From positions 34,737,157-34,801,156 of the forward strand of contig CM019217.1 of NCBI GenBank assembly GCA_009741485.1: a stretch of DNA of 64,000 nucleotides. The letters are read 5' to 3'. The notes below the pieces were generated by a model. The model ran no database searches and was not told the DNA's origin. It saw nothing but the letters and a program-made list of their open reading frames with translations. Below, in pieces: positions 23,901 to 37,306 of this stretch (the first letter of the stretch is position 1; every line of letters starts with the position of its first letter). This stretch comes from Malurus cyaneus samueli (Eukaryota; Chordata; Aves; Passeriformes; Maluridae). The translations under genes and the position numbers were made by a program.

Positions 23901-24972
23901 AGTGGTCACAAGGTGCTGAGATCTGAAAATGTTTTCTTCCAGTGTTTCAGTTAGGAACCCCTCCTTGTGCCTGTGTAACATAAAATATTGACAATACCTG
24001 ATTTCTTCACTGAAGATTTGTAAATTAAAACCTTACCAAAATAAACTGACAAATCAATGCTTATTCCATCATTACTTAGATGAGTCATATCTCATTTACA
24101 TTTGGAAGAAATAATTATCTTTAAAGAAGAAATTGATAAAGTAGAATTATCTAATTTTTTCTAACGTTTTTAAGGAGTGAATAAAAATGTAAAGCATATC
24201 CTAGTTTAATTTGGTAGACACCATTCTCAGTCAATTAAACCAATTTAATACTAAGAGACAAGAAGTTACTAATGATCTTCAGGCTCCAGCAATAAGGAAA
24301 GAGTTGTGGGAATTTCACTATGCAGAAAATATAACAGTCTGCAAGATCATATCCTCTGAATATCATGTCGCAGTAACTTTTCAGTTTGCTCAATAAAAGC
24401 TAGAATCAAATCAACAATTCAACTTCTAAATAAGCTCTCCTGAAGAAACTACTGTATCTTCAGGTGGGAACTTCAGAGTATGAAAAAGTCTCTAAAGGAA
24501 CACAGAAAATGGGAATATTCTAATGGGTTTCCAGACTTTCTAAAATCCGCACTAATTACCTTTGATCTTTTATATCAAAAGAGCAACAGGTGGTTGTTTT
24601 CTAAAATTAAAAGTTCCAGTGTCTTTGAACATTCACAAAAATTTTCAAGAAGGGGCTAGTCAACATTTTCCTTGAGGTTTCACTTCAAACATTTCTTCAT
24701 AGTATGGAAACCAGGAAATCAGACACTTCTGAGTACTTAAAGGCAGCCTAATCTATTTAGTCTATCACTTAGAGGATGTTTTCACTTTGCTGTACAAAAA
24801 ATAAGAAGTAGAAACCTGAGGTGATTTTAAATTTACAGACTAGTCATGGTTATGAGCCAAGGTAACGGCCAGTCAAAATCTCTACTACAGGATAAATTTC
24901 TACACATAGAGGTATCCAAAAGTGAGGCCTGATATTACAGAAATTATAAGCATATATCCTATATTTTTTGAA

Positions 24973-24995
24973 TTTTTTTTTTTTTTTTTTTTTTT
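24973..24995. repeat. Poly(T) tract
   Basis: Twenty-three consecutive T. No AATAAA precedes it on the minus strand. Confidence 0.9.
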
Positions 24996-26377
24996 GTGGT
25001 GATAGGGTTTGTGTCACATCAATTCATAATGCAGTATTAATGAAAAAAAAGATTGTAGTTCAGGTACTATTCTTCTCATTGGAGCATGAATGTCCATGGA
25101 AATACCATGTCATCATTTTTTTCTGTTCTTTTACTTCTTCCTTCAGGCAAAACTTTGCATTATCATCCAGACGATTGTTTGGAAAGTTGTAATATGAATT
25201 TCATCTCAGTCTGACTACTAAACCCCAGCTCATATGGCACTATTTCCTAGAGTCTGGATTTAATCAGAGTGACCTGATAAATGTCTACTTCAGAATTTTT
25301 TCCCATGAGAAATATTTTGCTCTGATAACTAGACCATTTCACATGTATTTTCACAGCCAAATGAATTGTATTAATTAGCAACACTTGGTATCTATTCAAG
25401 CACCTATTTCAGTGGATGCTTAAATTCCCTAATTTTAAATTTTTATATTTGAATAATCAAGTCAATATTCAAGCTTATTGGCAAGGCATATAATTTTTGG
25501 CAACAGGTGAAAATACTGAACTATTTAAAGAGATGCTACCTCTTGGGATTGAGATCAACATCTACCAACTCTCTAATAAATGCTCAGCCATGGAGAGACA
25601 GCATTTTCTCAAACCTGCTGGGCTCCTGTAGTGCTGAATGCTTCACATAAATATATCTGAATGCTCTAAAATTTTGTCAAGCTGAATATTATCAAGAAAA
25701 TTAATTTACATCTGAACTATAATTTTTTCTTTGTTCTTTTCTAGCTACTCTGGTCCATTTATTCCACCAATTAACAAAAATAATATTTGAATATGTCAGT
25801 TTCAGTAATTTAAATGCACAAGACTAATCAAGTTAAATATGGAACAAAGACTCTAAACCCAGGACTTCATTGTCTGTGTCCATTTGATTGGTGTCTCCAA
25901 AAGTAAGCCATGGATTGACATGTTCAAAAACTGAAACCAAACTTGTATGAATCAAATGTAGCTCTCAGTGCTGCTGGCATGAAACAAAACTTTTGGGGCA
26001 ATTTACATTGGCAACAAATGAAACAGAACCTACAAAGCTTCAAAAATTTGTGTTCACCCACTAGATTGCCAATAATAAATCAAATTCTAAATTAAATAAT
26101 CAAATTCCATAACTGCCTGAAAGAAGGCTAGAAAACTTTAATGTAACTGTACAAGTTACATTGATTACATTGCTACTTACATTTTATTTATTCATTCCCT
26201 ACAAAACATCATGCGTGAAAACTTCATTAATGGGTTCGTTTCTGTTGGTGAAAACAGAGTACTATGATGCTCCAAGATGAGATTCCATCCTTCAGAACAG
26301 ATCCTGCTCTAGGTACCTCTATCCCTTACATGTGTATATAGAGCAACAGTGAAGAAAACATGCTGATCCTACAGTCA

Positions 26378-26426
26378 TGTAAAGTCTGTGCCTGTAGCAT
26401 GACTGTAAAGTCTGTGCCTGTGGCAT
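26378..26426. repeat. Two-copy 26-bp tandem duplication
   Basis: The string TGTAAAGTCTGTGCCTGT followed by AGCAT or GGCAT occurs twice with a 26-bp period. The two copies differ by about one base, so the duplication is young or conserved. Confidence 0.85.
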
Positions 26427-29254
26427 GCAACTGATAGGTAGTAATGAGAAAAAGATGAAGGCGGAGCTGTGCTTAAATCCCTTCTTTCACCTACCTTTCT
26501 GAAAACTCTATGGAAAGTAGCTCAAACTTAAGCTAAAGTCTCTCTGAAAGTGAGGCATCTTTGTCTTTGCTATCAAAAATGGAGCAGAGTTCAATCTCTT
26601 CTTCTAAAATAGAACAGGTCATAGTGGCATCTTGTTACAAAGTGATTGCACCATTTCACAACAAGGCAAGTCATAAGCAATTGCCTCATTGGGTACATAG
26701 GACACAAACTTCAAACCTTTACCTCCAAGAGGACTATGATACAGAAGGTACTATGGGATGTTCTGGATGAAAAATAAAAGACTCTCACAAGCACTTTTGT
26801 AGAAATTTTATCACTGTGAAACAAAGAATTCTGACTTTACTGAAGAGAAGGGAAGAGAAGGAAGAAATGCCACTTACTGGTCAGGACTTGGATGGAGCAG
26901 AAGAGATTTAGCTTCTGAAAGTACTTTTCACCTTTTGCACAAAACCATGACTGCATTACAAGTGCCTGGTGGGGGCAGACACTTTTAAAAGGCGCCCAGG
27001 CCCTTCAGTGGACTTTGGTGATGCTTATCCAGTATGAAAGAGCTGTTAATCAAATGGTGACAATTAAAGATAGGCACATATCACTCCCAGCTCAGAGCAG
27101 TTTTAGTCTGAGCTGGCCACTCCACCTTCTGTTCCTGTCAGAGTAGATTCAACTCTATTCTGCACGAGCAGGAACAGAGGTCTGGGATGTCTGTGGGGTG
27201 GAAAGAGTCCTGTTGTCTGCAAAGACATTTAAATGGCATTTTAATGTAGCAGAATAATGTACACCATATGGACATTTACAAGGGCTCCTTTGTTATTAAT
27301 TAAATGTATGGATATTTTTACACACTAAAACATATTGAGAAGAAGTACTCCACCTTCTTATGGAGTGGGGAGACAAAAAAATCATGTTATCTTTATCTTG
27401 CAGGCATTTTTGTCAATTTAAATACAAGCATGTGGCACCTAGCCTATAATAGCTTGTTTAACTACAGAGGAGACACATGTCAATCCTATGGTCTCTACCA
27501 AGGAGGCTTTGCATAAAATTGTCAAAAAGCAAACAGAAAATGAAAACAAGTGGATCTTGTAATAGAGTAAGAAATTACTACTTCCTGATGTTGGGCTACA
27601 ACCCCAAAGCAGCTATTTAGAATCTTTGTTGCCTGATTCAGATGATTATGTCACCGCTTTTGGATTTCATTATCATTTGGGTAACCTCTTCCATTTTCAA
27701 CTTGTTTCCATTTCTTCCATCATAATAAATTATTTAAAATACACTCTGCGTCTTCATTAAATGGCTGCTATTCAAACTGGCCTCTGTAGGTTAATGAGGG
27801 CTTTAAATATGCTTCAAATGGACCTGAAGTTCATAGGTTGTTGATTTATTATTTTCTTGTGACAGAACACTGCACTAAAAGCTATTTCCCTCCATTTATG
27901 TGATGTACTATGTTCGCGATCATTATGCAAAATACAGCAAGATGTAGTCTCTGAAATTAGAGATATTTCTTCATTTCCAACTATGCGCAAATGTTCATGT
28001 TTATAAGGAACACTATGGGATTCATTTTGAAGGTCTTAGAACCATGAGGTATAGTGGTGAAACAGCTTGCAATCTCATAAGTTATTGTTTCCATTGGAGA
28101 TAATGTCTTATGACCATGGAAACTTTTGGGACAAGACGGGCTAGTGAAATTTCACTGGAAGTGAAATTTAAAATGTGCCATGATAGCAAATGCTGCACCT
28201 AGATGTCTTCAAATATTCAGTATGGCACGCAAAAAGATGATTAAATAAATCATCAGTGAATTAAATAAAAGACTACCAAAGCCTCTATCTTTATCAATTG
28301 TTTAAGGCAGAATCAATCAATTACATATTCACATATTTTAATATTTATGTTGGACTCATTCTGAAAATAAGGTTTGTGCATGATTTCCCTCAAAATGTAT
28401 GACACGATTAAGAAGCTGAGATTAAAAAAAAAAAAGTTTTCTGAAATTTTAGATAGTTTAATCATCCCATATCATGGTTTTAATAGAACATAGCTACATT
28501 TAATAACCTCACTCTTTGGGGGAAGGACATTTGTACTTCTAATTATTAACCTTCCTTATCTTGAACAAAACTTTAATAAGTATAGCTTCTAGAGCCACTC
28601 ACCTTCATTTCTTTCTTCTAGAAACCTTCCTATGAAAACAATCTTGTTTTGTCTGCAGCAACTTCAAGTTATTATGTACAGGCCTTGTTAAGTCTCTGAG
28701 TCAGATTTGGTTTTTTGGTGAATGTCATTTAGATCTGGTTCTGTAGATAACCTACAACTATTCATAATGTCTTAAGCTGCAGTAACCAAAGGGACTAGCA
28801 TTCTCACAAAATAAGCCAAATAAGTCATTGATATAAAATGGAACTATTATAACTTTCTGATACACATTTTTCAGGTGAGACAATATATTGCACAATGTAA
28901 GTATGTTTTAAAGACTTGATACAACTGCTGCTATGTGTTCACACAGTTGGCTGTGACAATTTTTTTTATTTGGCAGGAAGTGGTTAGTGTTTTAGCAGCT
29001 ACAAATATATTTGTCTTAGTGCTAAAGTGGAGGGTATACACAAATGACATTTATTTTATTTGTTCATATCTTATGTTCAACACATAAATACCTGAAGTTT
29101 TAAGTCACTTAATATCTTGGGCCAAATGCTGTCTTAATGTCAACTTATTTTTCTTGATATATTTCCACTATTTTTATTTTTTAACGTGTTCATTTTAATA
29201 CCACAACACATTGTGCTATATAAACTATAGATGGGAAAAAAAATTCTTTATAAT

Positions 29255-29335
29255 ACATAATCTAGAATCTAGAAACTAGAATATATAATCATGATCATAT
29301 AATCTATACTCTAGGATATATAATCTAGAATATGT
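29255..29335. repeat. Degenerate TAATCTAGAAT repeat cluster
   Basis: Words such as ATAATCTAGAA, AATCTAGAAAC and ATATAATCTA recur several times in about 80 bp, giving a low-complexity cluster with TCTAGA palindromes. Confidence 0.6.
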
Positions 29336-30366
29336 ATTAATAATATTTATACAACATGCAAATATTGTAACACTGTGCAGCATATAATGATTTTTTAATA
29401 TTTAATAAATAATGTGATATCTGGATTCAAAGATGACTTAGAAGGAGATAATACATAAAATTATTGTAATGTCATATACTTTTTCTTGTTTAGGGTTACA
29501 AAAAGAAAAAATATTTGCATATTCTTTATTACATTTAGACAGTTTGCAGAACAAGATGTTGCTTTTTCTTGACTGGTATGAACTTGAAATTTCTTGAAAA
29601 ATAAATTGCAGGTGAAATGTATCAACCTTCTTAACCCTGGTCTCATTAGTAGATGAAAATATAAAGACCCTGGGAAATACTGTTATAATACAGAAGAAAT
29701 TCACATTTTACACTATAACCAAAGATATATGAAACAGAATTTGTATGAAAGAGTAATCTTCAAGCAGATTAAACATTTGTTGAGTTGGTGGAGACTCTTT
29801 AGCCAGGATTCTTCATAACACATTATTCGTTTAGATTCCAATAACTGTGTTTGATTGGAATGTCCATCATTTCAGTTCTAATTTCTCTCCTTAGCTTGGC
29901 TGAAATTGTTTGGAAAATCCTAGGAAGACTCATTAGCCCATGCACTACAAATATAACCTGTTAACACTTTCTCCAGTGTCAAAAAGAGCTTTCTGCAAAC
30001 AACCAATGCGTGTTACTAGCCTCAAGCAGATTTTTATCTGATTGTTGCTGATCTCTTAATTTGTATTTTGCTGGGAAGTTGCTAAAGGTTTTGATTAGTC
30101 AGGTTCATGCTTAAAGAGGAAACCGTTTTCTGCTCTTAGCTGCTTACAGATTAGGGTACAGCTTCTGAAACTACAGGTTAATTCTTATCCACTGACAAAA
30201 TTCCTTCTTTCCCCATAGCTCAACTGCCTGGCTACCTCTAGGGCAGTATGCTTTTGGTAATATTTTCTGCATGCTGGCATTTTTGAGAAATATTCCTGTT
30301 ATCTTAAAAGCTGTGTGTTTGCCATGCATTTAAGATTTTAGTATTTTTCCTTTACATTGTGGTTCT

Positions 30367-30393
30367 CAGATTCTTAGTTAAACTAAGAATCTG
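30367..30393. repeat. Perfect inverted repeat, 13-bp arms, 1-base centre
   Basis: CAGATTCTTAGTT at 30367-30379 and its exact complement AACTAAGAATCTG at 30381-30393 flank a single A. Confidence 0.95.
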
Positions 30394-30991
30394 TTTATGG
30401 AGAACGGAAGTCCACCTTATATATAAAAATTAAGACAAGAAATTATTGTTGGCATAATTAAAATCTTAACAGTATGGTTAAGGAATCGGCACTAGTTTAT
30501 ATCTAATTATTACAGTAAAACAAAGAATGATAATTCATTTAAATGATTTAGGCGCAGAAAATATTAAAATACTATCAATAATACAATTAAAATTGTAACA
30601 CATCAGTAGTTCTCAGCCAGGAAAAACATGATGCTCTTGTAAATGATTTTTCCTCTAATTTTTCTCCCCTTTCTACTTTGGTTCATTAATATAAGTTTTC
30701 TAGCATGCAAACATAACCCTTTCTTCACTGGTCCACAGACTACATTGAAATTTACTCTATATGTTACCCTTTCATATATGTTATACACTAATGCTTTGCT
30801 CTATTTCTCACTTCTAGAACCAGTTGTGCCCAGATCTGCTTTTCTCTTGTGTTTTGTTTATTTTTTCACTGACTGCTAGTGAGTTCAGAGGTCTCCAGTG
30901 TCAAGCCCACGTCCCATCTCTCATCACCTCATGCTTTTACTCAAACACACCGGACCCTCAGCCAACTCAGGGCTCCCAGCATCATACATCT

Positions 30992-31019
30992 CTTTACCAC
31001 ATCACTGGGTGTGGTAAAG
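30992..31019. repeat. Hairpin with 10-bp perfect stem
   Basis: CTTTACCACA at 30992-31001 and TGTGGTAAAG at 31010-31019 are separated by an 8-base loop. Function unknown. Confidence 0.9.
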
Positions 31020-34000
31020 TTAGCACTTTACCTACAGCAACTTTTTGTTACTTCATAAAACTGTGGCTCTTGCATACACAAATGAACAATAATGAAAGAA
31101 ATTAAAAATTGACACTTGGTCTATTGGAGACATTGATGCTGCAAACAAGCCGAGTAAAATGAAGTTGGCAGGTCAAAAGAAGCTCAGTTAGAGCTAGCCT
31201 GATTAAGAAGTCCTTTCATTCTCAGTATTTCCTTGTTCATTATCGCCCACCCCTGTTCCCTGTAAAGAGGGATTAAAAGTAAGTTTGCAATGTCTGCAAA
31301 AGACCTTGATTTTGCACCTAGGGAAATGTCCAAAATTTGGACCTTTTTATTTGCCATTTCTCTTTCTTGTCACAGAAATAAATAAAATAGCTCCCAAAAA
31401 GATCATGAGAGTCTGTGCTGCAGAGTTACTGTACTCTTCCATCCCAAAGAGATACATTAAGCATGCATGACAACCTGTATTTAATCAGGCAATAGTGTTC
31501 AGATTCTGGTCAGACTAGCAATTAATATCACTATAAACACTTAGGAAATTCTAAATACTCTCCTCTAGTTTCCTTACCAGTTATCACAATGTTTCACAAA
31601 TATTATAGGGTCAGTGGAAAAATAATTTCTGAAGCAAGTGTAGATTTGTTTACTTGCTTACGATACATCATATCACAGCAACTGACCACACCAGACATTT
31701 TGAAATGTTCAGTATCAAAATTTGTCTATGACTTTACCTTTTCATTGTCCTACTTTTGTTCATCTTTTGAAACGTAAATCAACATCTGAAGATTGATGAG
31801 ACATTTTCATACCTCAGTACTTTTGTTCCCTAATATATATCAAGATCAAACAACATTAAAAGAATGTCTGAATTACAGGAATGATTTTATCAGTCTTTGG
31901 AACAGTGAAAAATTGCCTACCAAACATAACTAATAATAGTATCTCAAAAATACACATAAAAAAATAACGTATTTGACAATGAACTGTATAATTATTTTAT
32001 TGAACTTATAGTTAGAAAATTAAAAGCAGGAATCCTAATAAATGTAATATATTAAAACATGTAGAAAGTAGTTTCCCTTTGCTTTTGTGTAAATGCACCT
32101 TCTATGAATGGAATACTTGAATTTTACTAATCTCAGATTCACATGATTTAAAACCAGAAGTATGGGCAGGAAGTTGTCTTTTACAATACTTATTTTAAAC
32201 TCAAAATTTATGGCAAACTTTAGACCAAAGAACTATTACTAGTATCATAAAAATCCTGTATTTCATTGGTTCTCCCTTCCTGTTTACAGTAAAGATCAGG
32301 TAAATTGCACAAAGACATTTTTGTATTTGCAATAGATAAGATGAAATTTTTAATAACTCCTTAGCATTTGAATATAATGGAATGTAATGCATGGGATTAT
32401 TTGCATTAGTATTTGAATTGTTATTCACAAATTCAGCTGCAGATTCAGATATGAGAAAAGGCATTTTATATATCAGGACAGTCACATTCTTCTGTTTAAG
32501 TTTTCCAGTGCTTGTACCATGACTTGATAATTTCTCAGCTATTTCAATACTTGAGGAATTAGATCAGTCAAGAATTAAAGAGAAAAATTAGACAAATTTA
32601 ATACATATATTGTTGCAGTTAATTATTACAGGTTATTTTAGTCTTGCAAATTTTTCAGTTAAATGACTTGAAATATTTTGGGGAGGTTTGCTACATTCTA
32701 CTTGGACCTCTAAGAGAGGCTGCTTTGACAGATACTTTATCACTAATCAGTTAGATGTGTTTTAGTCTTTTACAACTAATTTATAGCACAAATTAGACCT
32801 TATCCCATAATAGCAGATATTTCTAGCCCAAACATATTTTGAGTTTTAAAGATATACAAACAGAAATGAAATCAGTTTTAGGAAAACTATTTTGAAGAAG
32901 GATTTATGCTGTTTGTTTGTGGTTTATGACTAAATCACTTGAAATGCTTCAAATGCTATTTTTCATTTCCCTTAAGGAAACAAGACCGTAATATACCTCA
33001 GTGGTGCAAAGTGGAAATAAAATATTAGGGATAGGAAATTGAACAGAGCATTACAAACTGCTCTTGTGGCTGATCAAAAAGCTTCTATTTTTTTGAATTA
33101 TTACAGTGAAATAGAGGATACAGATTGGATTTTAGATGCATAGATTTTTCTTTCTTATTCGTGTTCTGTAAAGAAAGGAGTGTGGTGATAGTGCCTGATA
33201 TAATTGACAGATGCCTATAGAATATTCTGGGGTAGGAACAATCTTTTCAACTCTTACAGAAGGTCTATTTTTTTTTTTTTAAAAAGGGAAGATACCATTT
33301 AACCTTAAAGTTTATTTAGCCTTTCACTTTCAGCCCCTACCCCCAGTTTGGTAAAAACCATGGAATGCAGACATTGGCATGTTGTGAACAGCAGCAAGAA
33401 ATGGTACAGGATGAGTGGGATGAGATTGGGTAACAGGAAGGGGTGTAAACACATGGCCAATCACCTGATAATTCCTTTCCTAGCTCATCTCTGCAACCTC
33501 CTAATTCTTCTTCATGAAAGATACACACTTAAAAGCCCTTATCATGAATATTTAGTAAAGTTATGACACAAAAACGATTATGCTTAAGCTAAAAGAAGTA
33601 AAAATCCATCACAATTCAACATTTGCAATCTACTTTCAATGCTGGGAAGATTTAAAAGCATCATTTAGAAAGTACTTAGTCTCTGATTGGACCCTCCAAC
33701 ATTTAATATGCTTTTCTTCCCTGAATACTTTTTGTTTCATTAATAAGTATATATTTCCTACATATTTTTATTCTGTTTACATTATTTTTCACTGCAGTTT
33801 AACATTGAAATCATCACATTTTATAGCCACATAAAGTTATAAAGGCTATACCAATTTCTAGCATGATATTTTTTTATGGAAATGATGAAGATTTTCCGTG
33901 AAGTCAGCCTTCCAAAAAGGTTCTATAGTACCACTCTCTCTTAAAGACAGTAATAATAGCAATAATATTTATTTTAGTACCTTTCATCTAAGATTGGCAA

Positions 34001-35887
34001 ATATTTTGCATGAAGTCCCAGCTCAAAAGTGTTTGCTTTAGAGTACACCACTGCATTTTGTCTCAGGAGGAACAAGAAGGTAAATCAAAGTATTGCTACT
34101 ATAGATGTTCCACCCATAATGAAAATGCAAATTATGCCCTCTTTGCTGAAATGTGGTCATTAGCAGTATCAGGCATCTTCCTTCTCTTATGACTAAAAAA
34201 ATTGGGGATGGCACCAAGTACTGACAAATAGTAACATATCATCCTTTACTTATAGTTCTTTTGGGACCTACATGCATTCTTTTTCCCCAATTATTTGAGT
34301 CTTCATTGAGCTTTAAGGGAAATAAGGCAATTTTTTTTTCTACTTTTCTCAGGGGAAAATAGAATTGAAAGAATTAAGGTGTTTAATGCAGGTACATATC
34401 AGCAGTGACGGTGGGCTTGATGTAAAACACACTGATCCAAATTAATAATTTCTCACTATTATTATTAGATTATATCTTTAGAGTATAAATCATTTAACTT
34501 TGGTGCATATTTGAAAGTCATAAATTCACAGAATTTGGTATCACGACATATAAAGCTTTTTTTCTACATTTAAAATAACTTCATAATGAGAAAAAAAATT
34601 ACAAACAAAAGTAATCTACCTTATCTTAGAATGGCTTTCCAAATTTTTTTCACAACCAGTTATTTGTTAATTTTTTTTTTTCTCTTCTAATAAAGGGAAA
34701 AATTATTTACTTGACCAATATCATCATGTTTTTTTCACGTTGAGTTGGAATTGTTGGGTCAAAACAGGTTATATTTTAACAGCTTTAATCCAGTAAGCCT
34801 CAATGTTCCATTTTCTAAAGACATAGAATTGGAAAGAAACCTCATGCAGTATTTGCAATTTCACTTGAAAGCTCAAGGGAATTTGCAAATTCACAAGATA
34901 GCTGTCCTTTTGTCCTGCAAGCCAAAACCTTTAGATCTCCTAAACACACCAAGAATATGGTTGATGAATTGAAATTTCAAGAATTTAATCATTTTGTAGT
35001 GTGTAAATAGGAATGCAGTGCTAATGTCTCCAGAAGAACCACTTCAAGATGTTCTATCAGTAACAATAACAATGGAAATGTCACTCTTCTGGAATTCAAC
35101 TCTGAAAATTAGAAATTATAGTCTGTTCTGTGAAAGAAAAATATGTGTTATAAGATCGTTATTTTATATACTTAACATAGGCAAATTACAAATAAAATGA
35201 AACACTAATATTGATTGATTGATGTTATTCCAAGTATTTTTGAGTTTTCCCCTCCCAGTTAGTGTTTTATTTCAGAAGATAAATCCTTTAAAAAGCATTT
35301 TTATTGCAGAGTTATTGTGTGAATATTCAGTATATTTCCCTTAATGTTAGGATAACTTCATTTTTTTAACAGAAAACATAAAAATATGATGCAGACCCTT
35401 GTCAGTCCTTACTCAATAATTAGTGTCATCTCTTCAGTGTAGCTGAAGATAATTTTCCTATTTACCTGACATATTACTGCCTTACATTTTAGCCTCTGGT
35501 TACTTGCCTGCTGTCCCACCACAGTGGCAGTATCATGATCTGTAATGGCTTGGTACCAAGTTAGCACCACAGAATTCACCTGCCTGAACCTCCATGGAGA
35601 GAGTTTTAGCTTGCAATAGCAGTTTTCTAATGACTTATTTTCTACTCTGATTTAGTTTTTTCTTTGTTTGGTATAATATGCATCTATTGTTATGAAGACC
35701 ATAGTAAATACAGTAATAAAAAGTTACTGGCTAGAATGAACTATCTATGGCACTAATATAAAAAGCTTATAGAGAAATGTATGCAGCGGAAGACATGAGA
35801 AGCTTCTGCTGTCATGGGCAGTATGATAGCAGAAGTTACAGGTCTATAAACAACTCAGCCATAGTCAGTTACTGGTCATCAAATTAC

Positions 35888-35963
35888 CTCAGCCTTCTGC
35901 GCTTGGCAAAATCAGGGTCAGGGTGATCAAAAGAACGAAGTATCCAACACATGTAACGTACAT
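35888..35963 (-). other. Candidate internal exon (unidentified gene, minus strand)
   Basis: On the minus strand a 76-nt segment runs from an AG to a GTAATT donor-like sequence. Taking two nucleotides to finish a codon, the frame is open and contains the strings VRYMCWILRSF and DHPDPDFAKRRRL, a charged composition very unlike random AT-rich sequence. Several CpGs occur in an otherwise CpG-poor area. The phase fits the candidate exon at 63727-63805, which ends with one nucleotide over. The acceptor pyrimidine tract is weak. The phase-0 frame gives a signal-peptide-like hydrophobic string but hits a stop just before the donor. I do not recognise the protein. Confidence 0.3.
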
Positions 35964-37275
35964 CTTATATAGTATATTGAGACATAATTTGGATTGACAG
36001 GAAAAGGAGGAAAAAAGTTAAGCGTAATAGTATAAAATACTAATAATAGAAAAAAATATCAAAATCATGTCAAAAATTATAGGATTTGGGCAAAAATATG
36101 GAAAGCATTAATGATCTCTTAGAAAATTTACTCATCTCGCTGAAGGACTTGGGGTGTTGAAGACTTGCCCTAAACCTGTCTTCTCATAGTGAAGGTGTTG
36201 AATCATGACTCAGTAGGGCAGTGAAGGGTTGAATAAAACACCAAGAGAGAGGCAGGTAATAGAAATCTCTCATTAAACTACTGTGACTTACATTGAAGTA
36301 ACTGTTAGCCATTGGGTTTGCATATATGGTGTGCTTCTCTTGTCTGTAATAAGGTTCTGATTGCAAAAAATATATTAGAATCTCCAATTTATATGGAATT
36401 GTTTGGCAATACCATTCAGTGCAGTATTTTTACCCTTCCTACGTCCATTTTCCCATACTGTCTTTTTTTCCTGGTCTTCGTGTTTTTTTTTTCTTTTGCC
36501 TATGTCACTCCACCACCTTATCACATCCATCTCCTTTTCATATTTAAACTTGGACCACAAAACTCCTAATGTACACTCCCTCAAATGTTTATTATCAACT
36601 CACTAACCTCTCTTCCCTAAAATACTTCCTTGCAAGCCATAGAAGATACAAAATGATTGCGTGAGTCAGGAAGAAGTGGGATTTTTGATCTTCTGGTTTT
36701 GTTTTTAAATTGCAAATAAATCAGATTTTAAAAGAGTTTTTTATGCTTTTTTGCCATATGGATTGCCCACCAGTTGTATTAAAAATGAGAGAGCATACTG
36801 CTCATCAGTGGTACCTTCAAAGTCTGCTGTGAATGTGCAATAAAGATGTGGCACCCTTCTACATGCCTTTGTGTGCATGGACTGGATTCTCCACGTTTTT
36901 CTTACTTGCATCCTGTGTTCTCCATTACATTGACATACAAACTACTACACTTTGGACATTTCTATAATTACAAGAGTGTTTTTCAGGAAAAAAAATCATT
37001 TCAAACACAGATAGAAATAAAATGGGAAATCAATTTACCTTTGCAAATCTGCCTATTACATTATAAGCTTTTCAATAAAGGAGTAAATCTGCATTATTGT
37101 GCACCAGTATGGGGACATAATCCTGATAAAAACCTCTGCTCTCTGCAGTTGTAATAATTTAAGGTTGTATGAATTGAACAGTTTTTCCTATATTTTAGGG
37201 TTTTGTTTTTTTTTTTTTTTTTTTAAATAACAAGAATAATTAAAAAACTTGAATAATTCTCCACTCCCTCAAAAA

Positions 37276-37306
<31 letters not shown>

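Larger units (their letters stand above)
15263..35887. other. Long stretch of mostly unique AT-rich DNA
   Basis: No gene, LTR or clear LINE was recognised across this 20-kb stretch apart from the separately listed candidate exon, microsatellites, palindromes and tandem duplication. The region around 27,600-28,200 has homeobox-, POU- and AT-rich words (TTAATGAGGG, CATTAAATGG, TTATGCAAA) and looks like a developmental noncoding element, but this is only an impression. The many open frames of 60 to 102 codons show no recognisable motifs. Confidence 0.4.

Noticed and set aside
34063..34080. 13-nt plus-strand segment between TGTCTCAG and GTAAAT
   Set aside because: Frame-breaking length, weak donor and no wider support.
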